Part shown: one piece after another, positions 25,472 through 33,790 of the stretch
How the letters are laid out: the number at the start of each line of letters is the position of its first letter
Position numbering within the stretch: position 1 is the stretch's first letter
DNA from: JAAUUJ01 sp964392245
GTDB lineage: Bacteria; Cyanobacteriota; Cyanobacteriia; Thermostichales; Thermostichaceae
Direction: 5' to 3'
Assembly: GCA_964392245.1 (NCBI GenBank)
Contig: CAYMOX010000039.1
Coordinates: forward strand, 1 to 44,910
Length of the DNA: 44,910 bases
Notes under the pieces: model-generated
Databases searched by the model: none
The model's input: only the letters and a program-made list of their open reading frames with translations
What the model was told of the DNA's origin: nothing
Program-made: the position numbers and the translations under genes

Positions 25472-26500
25472 CTAGGCAGCCGACCACTGCTGAGCCATGT
25501 GCTCCGCCAGATCCAGGACCCGCTGGGAATAGCCCCACTCGTTGTCATACCAGGCCATGACCTTGACAAAATCGCCATCCAGGACGTCAGTCATGGGAGC
25601 ATCGACGATGGCTGAGCAATTGTGGCCACGGTAATCAATCGACACCAGCGGAATCTCGGAATAAGCAAGGATCCCTTTCAGTTCTCCTTCCGCAGCTTCC
25701 TGCAGAGCGGCATTGACTTCTTCGGCGATGGTTTTGCGCTCCGTCTGGATCACCAGATCCACCAGGGAAACATTGGGGGTGGGAACCCGCACTGCCACCC
25801 CACTGAGTTTGCCTTTCAACTCGGGAATCACCAGAGCTACCGCCTTGGCTGCCCCTGTGGTGGTCGGGACCATACTGAGAGCAGCGGCCCGAGCCCGGCG
25901 CAGATCGCGGTGGCCTCCATCCAGAATCCGCTGATCACCGGTATAGCTGTGGGTTGTGGTCATGCTGCCCTTGATAATACCGAACTTGTTCAGCAACACT
26001 TTGAGCACGGGGGTCAGGCAGTTGGTGGTGCAGCTGGCATTACTGACAATAGAATGACGTACCGGATCGTAGGTGTGATGATTAACCCCATAAACAAATG
26101 TAGGGATGTCTCCCCCTTTGGCTGGAGCAGTGATCATCACCTTATGGGCACCTGCTTCCATGTGCTTGGAGGCGCCTTCGTAATTGACAAATACCCCTGT
26201 AGATTCAATCACCAGATCGATGCCCAGCGCTTTCCAGGGCAGGTTACTGGGGTTGCGATCTGAAACCACCTGGACGGTTTTGTCATTAATCTTGATGGTG
26301 TTGTCCTCTGCCGCAATCTCGAACCCCTGCATCGGACCCAGAATGGAATCATACTTCAGGAGGTGTGCAGCAGTTGCTGAGTCGGACGTATCATTGACTA
26401 CCACAACTTCAAGATCGGACTGGGGACGCATCAGCCAGCACCGCATGAAATTCCGTCCAATCCGCCCGAATCCGTTGATTGCTACCTTAATCACTGCCAC
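25472..26500 (-). CDS. gap2: Glyceraldehyde-3-phosphate dehydrogenase (photosynthetic Gap2 type)
   Basis: 342 residues. The Rossmann start is AINGFGRIGRNFMRCW, the active-site Cys is in SNASCTTNCLTP, and GDQRILDGGHRDLRRARAAA and WYDNEWGYSQRVLDLA are family motifs. The longer N-terminal form and the DGGHRDLRRARA segment match the cyanobacterial/chloroplast Gap2 enzyme, which uses NADPH in the Calvin cycle. It has its own terminator and is transcribed alone. Confidence 0.93.
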   Translation of the reverse strand: MAVIKVAINGFGRIGRNFMRCWLMRPQSDLEVVVVNDTSDSATAAHLLKYDSILGPMQGFEIAAEDNTIKINDKTVQVVSDRNPSNLPWKALGIDLVIESTGVFVNYEGASKHMEAGAHKVMITAPAKGGDIPTFVYGVNHHTYDPVRHSIVSNASCTTNCLTPVLKVLLNKFGIIKGSMTTTHSYTGDQRILDGGHRDLRRARAAALSMVPTTTGAAKAVALVIPELKGKLSGVAVRVPTPNVSLVDLVIQTERKTIAEEVNAALQEAAEGELKGILAYSEIPLVSIDYRGHNCSAIVDAPMTDVLDGDFVKVMAWYDNEWGYSQRVLDLAEHMAQQWSAA

Positions 26501-26608
26501 TGACCTCGCTGCTTACTACGTGTCTCGAATGCTTAGCACATGATATCGCAATTGCTTGCTATTCAATGGTTTTTCTTCCGGTTTACCTGCCCCTCTTGAG
26601 GGTACGGA

Positions 26609-27124
26609 TCAAGACTGGTATCGCTGATGCAACGTGGCCATGGTGGCAGCAGCATTCTCAGCCCCCCGTTGTTCCAGCAGATCGGTAAACATGCTGTCCA
26701 GCCCGTACAATCGTTCACTAATCATGCTGCCCCAGGCGCGGTGAAGCTTAATTTGCAGCAGGGGAGACATGAGCACCAGATTCCGGGAAGGAAGCATAGC
26801 GGTTTCCACTTCAGAAATGGCAATGGCCGTGGTGGAACGGCGGCGATGGGTGAGGAGCGAGGCTTCCCCAAACACCCGTCCGGCGTGCAAGGTGGCCAGC
26901 AAATAATCCCCTGGGTGACGGACAAACTGACGTCGCAACTCCACGACCCCACTCAAGATCACGTAAAGATCATTGGTGGCATCCCCTTCCTGAAAAATTA
27001 CCTGAGCCGGACGATAGCGGCGGGGCACCAGAAACGTGATCAACTCCTGCCACTCGGGGTCGGTGAGCTCCTGAAATAAAAGATGTTCCTTAACTCGTTC
27101 AAAGGTAAAACGGCTCTCACTCAT
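26609..27124 (-). CDS. Cyclic nucleotide-binding domain protein
   Basis: 171 residues from ATG 27124 (MSESRFTF); the frame is open upstream to 27175, which would overlap the HIT gene by 16 bases. Residues about 10-120 form a single cNMP-binding domain: PAQVIFQEGDATNDLYVILSG, VFGEASLLTHRRRSTTAIA. The GEASLLTHRRRST loop corresponds to the phosphate-binding cassette. A short helical tail replaces the helix-turn-helix of CRP-type regulators, so it is a sensor without a DNA-binding domain. It is 35 bases downstream of the HIT gene in the same direction. Confidence 0.75.
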   Translation of the reverse strand: MSESRFTFERVKEHLLFQELTDPEWQELITFLVPRRYRPAQVIFQEGDATNDLYVILSGVVELRRQFVRHPGDYLLATLHAGRVFGEASLLTHRRRSTTAIAISEVETAMLPSRNLVLMSPLLQIKLHRAWGSMISERLYGLDSMFTDLLEQRGAENAAATMATLHQRYQS

Positions 27125-27159
27125 GGCAGCTGAAGCTCTCGGCTTGGGGAAGGCAAAGA

Positions 27160-27498
27160 CTAGCCTGGGGGCCACTGCATGGGTCTGCCTCCCAAAACAT
27201 GCACATGCAAATGATAAACCGTTTGCCCCCCCTCCGAGCCGTTGTTGATGATCAGGCGATACCCATCCGTCAATCCCGCCTGATCGGCCACCTGTTTGGC
27301 CGTAAGCAACAGTTTCCCCAGCAGGGCCTGATCTTCCTTTTGAGCCAGAGAGAGTTGGGGAATTTCCTTTTTGGGGATCACCAGAATATGCACAGGGGCC
27401 TGAGGATTGATGTCTTTAAAGGCCAGGACCTCTTGGTCTTCATAAACAATCTGAGCGGGAACTTCTTTGCGGATAATTTTGGCGAAGATGGTGTCCAT
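27160..27498 (-). CDS. HIT family protein (HinT-like nucleotide hydrolase)
   Basis: 112 residues, HinT branch of the histidine-triad family. Motifs: MDTIFAKIIRKEVPA at the start, DINPQAPVHILVIPK, and the triad HLHVHVLGG. HinT hydrolyses purine nucleoside phosphoramidates such as AMP-lysine. Length is standard. It heads a probable two-gene unit with the cyclic-nucleotide-binding protein. Confidence 0.92.
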   Translation of the reverse strand: MDTIFAKIIRKEVPAQIVYEDQEVLAFKDINPQAPVHILVIPKKEIPQLSLAQKEDQALLGKLLLTAKQVADQAGLTDGYRLIINNGSEGGQTVYHLHVHVLGGRPMQWPPG

Positions 27499-27577
27499 AA
27501 CCGGATGTAGGGCAGTCGCCTTTTATTCTGGCATTAGATGGGGATCTCGAAGGGCTCGATAGCTCCGGAGGGAGCCG

Positions 27578-28246
27578 CTACAACTCCTGTTTACGAGCCA
27601 GCATCAAGCCATCGCCAATCGGCACCAGACTGGAGATTACCCGCCGATCTTGATGAATCTTAAGATTTAAGGCCCGGATCGCCTCAGTCCTGACGTCCTG
27701 TACTTCTGGATCCGCCACCCGTCCTGACCAGAGCACATTATCGATACAGATCAGCCCCCCGGGTCGCAGCAGCTGTAAGCAGCTTTCATAGTACCGATCG
27801 TAGTTTTGCTTGTCGGCATCGATAAAGGCAAAATCAAACGTTCCCCTTTTCCCCTCTTGCAGGAGCTGATCCAGTGTCTGAATCGCGGGCCGGAGATGCA
27901 GCTGAATCTTGTGGGCCACCCCTGCCTCTTGCCAGTAGCGTTGGGCGATGCTGGTGGACGCTTTGCTGACATCACAGGCAATCAGTTGGCCCTGAGGTGG
28001 AAGCGCTAGGGCAACCCAGAGGGCACTGTAGCCTGTAAAGACCCCAATTTCCAGGGTACGGCTGGCGGCCATCAACTGGATCAGCAGGCTCATGAACTGC
28101 CCCTGATCCGGACTGATCTGCATGCGGGCATTGCTCATCCCAGCGGTTTCCTGGCGCAACTGTTGCAGGATCAGAGGCTCCCGCAATGATGTCTCTAGCA
28201 GATAGTCATAGAGAGAATCAGAAAGATTGAGGGTTTTGCGGGTCAT
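27578..28246 (-). CDS. O-methyltransferase, family 3 (CCoAOMT/COMT-like)
   Basis: 222 residues from ATG 28246 (MTRKTLNLSDSLYDYLL); a longer frame to 28327 would overlap the upstream gene and is not favoured. The SAM-binding motif is TLEIGVFTGYSALWVALALP, the metal-ligand region is FAFIDADKQNYDRYYE, and GGLICIDNVLWSGRVADP follows. It is the cation-dependent catechol O-methyltransferase type common in cyanobacteria; the substrate is unknown. It follows the purine nucleoside phosphorylase gene on the same strand. Confidence 0.9.
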   Translation of the reverse strand: MTRKTLNLSDSLYDYLLETSLREPLILQQLRQETAGMSNARMQISPDQGQFMSLLIQLMAASRTLEIGVFTGYSALWVALALPPQGQLIACDVSKASTSIAQRYWQEAGVAHKIQLHLRPAIQTLDQLLQEGKRGTFDFAFIDADKQNYDRYYESCLQLLRPGGLICIDNVLWSGRVADPEVQDVRTEAIRALNLKIHQDRRVISSLVPIGDGLMLARKQEL

Positions 28247-28296
28247 GAGCGGAGATCTGGCTGCATCAGTGATCAAGGGCGTGGGTGAAAATTCTG

Positions 28297-29118
28297 TCAG
28301 CGGAGAGGCAGACCAATTCCGGACCACTGCACCTGCAGTCCCTGCCCCCCATTTTTGAGGGAACCCTCGCGGCGGTAGGAAAAAAACAGATCCGGTTCAC
28401 CCCAGGTGCAGTAGGGGCAGATGCTGATCTGGTGAGCGGGCACCCCGAGTTCCAACAATTGCAAAGCATTCACCTGTCGCAGATCAAGACGCACTTTGCC
28501 AGGCAGGGGATCGGGAAGCACTACAACATCGTCATAGGTCCCCGCTGGAAGGGTCTTGATCACCTGCTCAGCAACTTCATCCTCCACCTGATAGACAGGT
28601 CCAGAGATGGCTGGCCCGAGGGCGACGTGAATCGAGTTAAGGTCAGCCCCCCGCTGTTGCAGCTCTTCTAAGACCTGAGGGGTGATCGCTGCCGCCGTTC
28701 CCCGCCATCCAGCATGAATCGCCACAGCCCAGGGGTGTTCTCCCGTGGCGTTGGTGCGAGTTCCCGCCATGAGGATGGGCACACAATCAGCCGTACAAAC
28801 CCAGACTGAGGTCCCTGGGGTTTCACTGACTAGGGCATCGGCCTGTTGAGCCCCATGGCCAGATTGATCCCGGACAGCGGGAGCCCAGATCCAGGTTGAG
28901 CCATGGACCTGGTGGGCCCAGTGGGCCTGTTCCCCAGGCAAGCCGAGAAGCGGGGTGAGATCGGAAGGATTTTGAGGATAACTTTGGCGGGTAGAAAAGG
29001 CGTGCGGCCATCGTGAGAGCAGGGAACAGGTTAACCACTGCTGCCCCTGAGCCGACTGCCAGTGCCACAGATCTGTTTCCACAGGGTTTGCTTGAGAGAT
29101 CATCCCATCTGGACTCAT
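28297..29118 (-). CDS. pgeF: Purine nucleoside phosphorylase, YfiH/LACC1 (laccase-domain) family
   Basis: 273 residues. The family motifs are complete: THAF-like start WPHAFSTR, WAHQVHG, WVCTADCVPIL, AVAIHAGWRGT, ALGPAISGPVYQVEDEV and ICPYCTWGEPDLFFSYRR. The two His and the Cys of these motifs bind zinc. Once annotated as polyphenol oxidase, the family is now known to act on purine nucleosides and, in E. coli, to edit peptidoglycan precursors. An in-frame ATG at 29103 is an alternative start. Confidence 0.88.
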   Translation of the reverse strand: MSPDGMISQANPVETDLWHWQSAQGQQWLTCSLLSRWPHAFSTRQSYPQNPSDLTPLLGLPGEQAHWAHQVHGSTWIWAPAVRDQSGHGAQQADALVSETPGTSVWVCTADCVPILMAGTRTNATGEHPWAVAIHAGWRGTAAAITPQVLEELQQRGADLNSIHVALGPAISGPVYQVEDEVAEQVIKTLPAGTYDDVVVLPDPLPGKVRLDLRQVNALQLLELGVPAHQISICPYCTWGEPDLFFSYRREGSLKNGGQGLQVQWSGIGLPLR

Positions 29119-29150
29119 AACGCTTTCCGATCCTAGTGCACGGTATCACG

Positions 29151-29183
29151 AAAAAATCCCCCAGCCTGAGATCAGGAGGGGGA
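29151..29183 (-). terminator. Intrinsic terminator of ahcY
   Basis: TCCCCC (29157-29162) pairs with GGGGGA (29178-29183), with a nested CCTGA/TCAGG stem around GA. On the minus strand the hairpin is followed by six T's (29156-29151). It sits 30 bases after the ahcY stop and before the pgeF start. Confidence 0.85.
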
Positions 29184-29212
29184 CTTGCGAGTCAGAGAAA
29201 CCAAAACCCGGA

Positions 29213-30628
29213 CTAGTACTTGTAGCTTTCGGTCTTGTAGGGACCTTCTTCAGGCACCCCAATGTACTTGGCCTGCTGGGGAGTGAGCTGGGTGATGATG
29301 CCACCAAAGCCTTCCACCATCAGGCGAGCCACTTCTTCATCCAGTTGTTTGGGCAGCACCTGAACGCTAATGGCCGCGGATTTCATGTCTTCAGGCAGAT
29401 CGGCAAACTTGCGCTCGTACAGGAAAATCTGGGCCAGCACCTGGTTGGCAAAGGATCCATCCATAATCCGAGAGGGGTGGCCTGTGCCATTACCCAAGTT
29501 GACCAAACGACCTTCCGAAAGCAAGAGCAGGAAATCTTGGGGATTATCGCTGCGATAGACCTGGTGCACCTGAGGTTTCACCTCTTCCCATCGCCAAGTC
29601 TTGCGCATGTAGGCGGTGTCAATCTCATTATCGAAGTGGCCAATGTTGCAAACAATCGCGCCCTTCTTCAGATTGTTGAGCATGTTGGCATCGCAGACAT
29701 TGATGTTGCCTGTCGCTGTGACCAGCAGATCAATGGAACCCAGCAACTCTTTGTTGATGGACTCAGGGGTGCCATTGTTTTCGCCATTGATGTAGGGGGA
29801 AACCACCTCAAATCCATCCATACAAGCCTGCATGGCGCAGATGGGATCCACCTCGGCAATCTTGACGATCATGCCCTCCTGGCGTAGCGAGGCGGCGGAG
29901 CCTTTGCCCACATCTCCGTAGCCAATCACCAGCGCTTTTTTCCCCGACAGCAGGTGATCGGTGGCCCGCTTGATGGCGTCGTTGAGACTGTGGCGGCAGC
30001 CATACTTATTGTCGTTTTTAGATTTGGTGATGGAGTCGTTGACATTGATGGCAGGAACCTTCAGCTCACCGTTTCTCTGCATTTCCAGCAGGCGATGAAC
30101 CCCGGTGGTAGTTTCTTCGGTGATCCCGTGAATGCGGGTCAGCATCTGGGGATACTTTTCGTGGATGTACCCGGTTAGATCGCCCCCATCATCGAGAATC
30201 ATGTTGGCATCCCACAGATCGCCTTCAGGAGAACGACAGGTTTGCTCGATACACCACATGTACTCCTCCTCCGTTTCCCCTTTCCAGGCAAAAACGGGGA
30301 CGCCCGCCGCCGCAATCGCCGCCGCCGCATGATCCTGAGTGGAAAAGATGTTGCAGGAGGACCAGCGCACCTCGGCCCCCAATTCTTGCAGGGTTTCGAT
30401 CAAAACTGCGGTCTGAATGGTCATGTGAATGCAACCAATAATCTTGGCCCCCTGTAAGGGCTTGCTGTCACGATACTTGGTGCGGATCGCCATCAGGGCA
30501 GGCATTTCACTCTCAGCGATGGCAATTTCCTTCCGGCCCCAGCTCGCGAGCGAAATGTCAGCGACTTTGTAGTCCTGTGTCTTGACCGCTGTAGTCTTTT
30601 CACCTTCGGCAAGTATTTGTGATGTCAT
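29213..30628 (-). CDS. ahcY: Adenosylhomocysteinase
   Basis: 471 residues. It hydrolyses S-adenosylhomocysteine to adenosine and homocysteine, keeping methylation going. Motifs: GCIHMTIQTAVLIETL, SCNIFSTQDHAAAAI, NVNDSITKSKNDN, the NAD-binding GYGDVGKGSAASLR and the C-terminal GPYKTESYKY. A clear terminator follows. I looked at the 165-bp leader up to ntcA for an SAH riboswitch fold and saw none; GAGAGG lies just before the ATG as ribosome site. Confidence 0.96.
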   Translation of the reverse strand: MTSQILAEGEKTTAVKTQDYKVADISLASWGRKEIAIAESEMPALMAIRTKYRDSKPLQGAKIIGCIHMTIQTAVLIETLQELGAEVRWSSCNIFSTQDHAAAAIAAAGVPVFAWKGETEEEYMWCIEQTCRSPEGDLWDANMILDDGGDLTGYIHEKYPQMLTRIHGITEETTTGVHRLLEMQRNGELKVPAINVNDSITKSKNDNKYGCRHSLNDAIKRATDHLLSGKKALVIGYGDVGKGSAASLRQEGMIVKIAEVDPICAMQACMDGFEVVSPYINGENNGTPESINKELLGSIDLLVTATGNINVCDANMLNNLKKGAIVCNIGHFDNEIDTAYMRKTWRWEEVKPQVHQVYRSDNPQDFLLLLSEGRLVNLGNGTGHPSRIMDGSFANQVLAQIFLYERKFADLPEDMKSAAISVQVLPKQLDEEVARLMVEGFGGIITQLTPQQAKYIGVPEEGPYKTESYKY

Positions 30629-30793
30629 GCGACCTCTCGGAGGTAAAGTACGGATTTGCGTCCTTATAGGCGTATGCTTTACCTACTGTAACGGACAAAT
30701 TCCACCTTCCAGGGTAAGGTGTACCGGATCCCCTGTCCAGACGCCTCCGCGTCCAGGGTGTGTGGTCTGGGGTTGGAGCAAGCTGATCCCGGG

Positions 30794-31462
30794 TCAGGCA
30801 AAGCGATGCCCCATCTGCATCGGATCATGGACGGTGATCTTCTTTTTGTGGATGGAAATAAACTTTTGCTTGCGCAGATCCCCGAGGAGACGGGTGATGG
30901 TTACCCGGGTTGATCCAATCGCTTCAGCAATGGCCTGATGGGAGAGGCGCAGATCAATGGTCACCCCTTCGGGACTGGGCACCCCAAAATCGCGACAGAG
31001 GATCAGGAGAAAGCTGACCAGGCGAGACTCCATATCGCGGTGGGCGAGAGTCTCGATCATCATCTCGGTTTGCAAAATCCGAGAGGAGAGACTTTTCAGG
31101 AGCAGCATGGACAACTCCGCATTGTCACGGAGTGTTTTTTCCACCTGCTCAATCGGCAAAGAAAGGAGCTCCACCGGAGTAAAGGCAACCGCATGGTAAA
31201 AACGATCCGATTTTTGTCCAGTAATGAAGGATAAAACCCCAAAAATACTGTTTTCCCTTAACAGCGATACGGTGATCTCCTCTCCCATCTCATAGACTCG
31301 CGAAAGCTTCACGGAACCCTTGGCCAGAAAGTAAACTCGCTCTGCTGGATCCCCAGGGAAAAAGATTGTTTTGCCCCGCTCGAAAGTCTCGACGACGGGA
31401 GGAAACTGACTACCACCCAGTTGCTTAAATACAGAGATTAATGACTTATCTGCTACCACCAC
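30794..31462 (-). CDS. ntcA: Global nitrogen regulator NtcA
   Basis: 222 residues, CRP/FNR family. The effector domain has GKTIFFPGDPAERVYFLAKG and ENSIFGVLSFITGQ, and the C-terminal helix-turn-helix is LRLSHQAIAEAIGSTRVTIT, nearly invariant in NtcA, followed by KKITVHDP. NtcA senses 2-oxoglutarate and activates nitrogen-assimilation genes at GTA-N8-TAC sites. The start is a GTG at 31462 with AAGGAG about ten bases upstream. Its upstream region holds only an imperfect NtcA-like box. Confidence 0.96.
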   Translation of the reverse strand: MVVADKSLISVFKQLGGSQFPPVVETFERGKTIFFPGDPAERVYFLAKGSVKLSRVYEMGEEITVSLLRENSIFGVLSFITGQKSDRFYHAVAFTPVELLSLPIEQVEKTLRDNAELSMLLLKSLSSRILQTEMMIETLAHRDMESRLVSFLLILCRDFGVPSPEGVTIDLRLSHQAIAEAIGSTRVTITRLLGDLRKQKFISIHKKKITVHDPMQMGHRFA

Positions 31463-31867
31463 CGTTACCTACTCCTTATCCCTCAGCATAGCGACAACTT
31501 CTTCTCAGAATTTGAGTATTAAGCAGGAATCTGTTCCTTTACGTCTCAGGATCCTTCCAGAATTGCAGAAATAAAGCCCTGTTTAAAACGGCTTTCAAGT
31601 GTGGAGGCTTCGTCGATGTCATGGGTGATACCAAAACCAGATGAATCGGGAATTTGGGGAGGGAGTCCCTACCGCTATCACCTACAACAGTAGGGATTTC
31701 ATGAGCGGTTTCAAGTCTCAGATAAATGACCTTAGCCTAGAGGGTTCATCCTCTTTGGCTTTGTAGTATCTGTTACAAATCTCAGGTTTTCCGCCAGCAT
31801 TTCAGCAGGTCCGAGGCGGGACGGGGGCCAGGGGGCTAGGATAAAGCCAGTTTGGCTAGAAGTTGCT
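31463..31867. other. Intergenic region between divergent ntcA and M61 peptidase genes
   Basis: 405 bp without a convincing gene. It should contain the promoters for both divergent genes. An imperfect hairpin lies at 31734-31760 (AGCC...GGCT outer arms, GAGG/CCTC inner arms). A one-mismatch NtcA-like site (GTC-N8-TAC) is at 31618-31631. TCCCTACCGCT and AGTAGGGA/AGCGGT around 31667-31710 form a loose inverted repeat. None is strong alone. Confidence 0.4.
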
Positions 31868-33724
31868 ATGACCCTTGCTGATCAGATCCGATCTGGGCAG
31901 GCACAAAACGGTGCCCTGGAATTTCATCCCTCTCTACCCCATTGCCGACAGCACTACCGAGTTGACCTGCGAGATCCCGCCAGCCATTTATTGGATGTGG
32001 AACTCCGGATTGAGGAGGTGAACCGCACATTACCCCTGCAGGTGAAAATGCCTGTCTGGACCCCTGGATCCTATTTGGTGCGAGAGTATGCCCGCCATCT
32101 GCAGGATCTGCAGGTCAGGGATCAGGAAGGATCAGCCCTCCGCTGGCGCAAAGTAAATAAAAACACCTGGGAAGTGCAGGTGGATCCCACCGCTGTTGAT
32201 CCGGCTACAGTTATCCTCCGCTATCGCCTCTATGCCTATGATCTGACGGTACGCACGAATCACATGGATCTCAGCCATGCCTACTTTAATGGGGCTGCCA
32301 CTTTTCTTTATGTTGTCGGACGTGTCCATGAGCCCCTGAGTTTAACGCTTGTCCTGCCGGATCCGAGCTGGCAGATCGCCACCAGCCTGCCCCACATAAA
32401 GACGCAGGGGGATCGGCAGGAGGTGACCTTCACTGCGGCCACCTATGATGAGCTGGTGGATAGTCCGGTAGAAGCAGGGCTGCAGCAGACTGTCCATTTT
32501 CAAGTGCTGAATAAGCCGCATCAATGGACGGTTTGGGGGGAAGGCAATCTGAACCTGGAGCAAACGGTTCAGGATACTCGCCGTATTATTGAGGCCACTG
32601 CCCATCTGTTTGGAGGCGATCTGCCCTATCCCCGCTACCTGTTTTTACTGCATCTGTCTGCGGGGGGATTCGGAGGATTGGAGCACCGTTGCAGCACCAC
32701 CCTCAATTTCTCGCGATTTGAGTTTCATCATCCCGAAGGATATCAGCGGTTCCTGGCCCTGGTGGCCCATGAATTTTTCCACACCTGGAATGTCAAACGC
32801 CTTTACCCTCGGGATCTGGAAGCTCCCAGCTATGATCAGGAAACCTATCTGAGCTGTCTCTGGTTTGTTGAAGGGGCCACCAGCTACTACGAAAATCTAA
32901 TGCTTCTGCGAGCAGGATTGATCCCAGCTTCTCGCTTTTTGCAGGTGATCGGGGAAAAACTAACCAGTCTGGCCATGATTCCGGGTCGGGAGGTGCAATC
33001 CCTGAGCGAGGCTAGCTTTGACACCTGGATCAAGCTTTATCGTCCCCATGAGAACAGTCACAACAGCCAGGTGTCCTATTACCTCAAGGGCGCTCTGGTG
33101 TGCTTAATTCTGGATCTGCACATTCGTGCCTGCACTGCCGGGGTGAATTCCCTTGACAGCGTGATCCAGGATCTCTGGCAGCAATTTGGCCAACAGGAGC
33201 AGGGGTATACGGATGCGGAGTTGCGGCAGGCGTTTTCAAGGGCAGCAGGCCAGGATCTCAGTGATCTATTTGCCCGCTTTGTGGATGGCACCGAGGATCT
33301 GGATCTGAATCCCTTTTTGCAGCCCTTTGGCCTGCAGGTGACTTCCGCCTTCACCCAGCTTCCCCCCAGCCCTTACCTGGGATTAAATTTTAAGTCCGAC
33401 AGTTCTGTGATTACTTCGGTGGATCAGGGTTCACCTGCCCAGCGGGCGGGCCTATGGGCCGGGGATGAGTTGCTCGCTCTCAATCACTTTAAAATTACCC
33501 CCGCTCAGTTGCCGGATCGCCTGCAGGGTGTCGACCCGACGCTGCCCTTAACCGTGACGGTCTTTCAACAGGAGCAGCTGAAATCGGTAGTGGTCACCCC
33601 AGAACCTGCCCGTCCGGATCTGATGCGGGTGGAGAGGCTGCCGAATCCCACAGCCAGCCAGGACTCCCTTCTCAGGGGATGGTTAGGTGTTCCTGCGGAT
33701 GATGCATCTGCTTTATTCCCCTAA
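31868..33724 (+). CDS. M61 family metallopeptidase with PDZ domain
   Basis: 618 residues. An N-terminal beta domain is followed by the gluzincin catalytic domain with HEFFH (301-305) and the third zinc ligand E335 in WFVEGATSYYE. LSAGGFGGLEHRCSTTLNFS is the M61 aminopeptidase signature. A C-terminal PDZ domain (about 500-575) contains YLGLNFKSDSSVITSVDQGS and GDELLALN. Relatives are glycyl aminopeptidases. No signal peptide is evident, so it is probably cytoplasmic. It converges with clpC. Confidence 0.9.
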   Translation: MTLADQIRSGQAQNGALEFHPSLPHCRQHYRVDLRDPASHLLDVELRIEEVNRTLPLQVKMPVWTPGSYLVREYARHLQDLQVRDQEGSALRWRKVNKNTWEVQVDPTAVDPATVILRYRLYAYDLTVRTNHMDLSHAYFNGAATFLYVVGRVHEPLSLTLVLPDPSWQIATSLPHIKTQGDRQEVTFTAATYDELVDSPVEAGLQQTVHFQVLNKPHQWTVWGEGNLNLEQTVQDTRRIIEATAHLFGGDLPYPRYLFLLHLSAGGFGGLEHRCSTTLNFSRFEFHHPEGYQRFLALVAHEFFHTWNVKRLYPRDLEAPSYDQETYLSCLWFVEGATSYYENLMLLRAGLIPASRFLQVIGEKLTSLAMIPGREVQSLSEASFDTWIKLYRPHENSHNSQVSYYLKGALVCLILDLHIRACTAGVNSLDSVIQDLWQQFGQQEQGYTDAELRQAFSRAAGQDLSDLFARFVDGTEDLDLNPFLQPFGLQVTSAFTQLPPSPYLGLNFKSDSSVITSVDQGSPAQRAGLWAGDELLALNHFKITPAQLPDRLQGVDPTLPLTVTVFQQEQLKSVVVTPEPARPDLMRVERLPNPTASQDSLLRGWLGVPADDASALFP

Positions 33725-33736
33725 TGGAAAGACAGC

Positions 33737-33764
33737 AAAAGGGGGGACCCTTGACGATCCCCCC
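33737..33764 (-). terminator. Terminator of clpC
   Basis: GGGGGGA (33741-33747) and TCCCCCC (33758-33764) pair perfectly around a ten-base loop between the convergent M61 and clpC stops. On the minus strand four T's follow (33740-33737), so it best suits clpC, though the short T-run is modest. Confidence 0.6.
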
Positions 33765-33790
33765 ACTCTCTGGGTGATGCCAGAGCTGAT

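Noticed and set aside
30629..30793. SAH or SAM riboswitch before ahcY
   Set aside because: No conserved riboswitch core seen; only small local hairpins such as GACGC/GCGTC at 30740-30753.
31618..31631. NtcA-like site GTC-N8-TAC upstream of ntcA
   Set aside because: One mismatch to GTA-N8-TAC and no -10 box at the expected distance in either direction.
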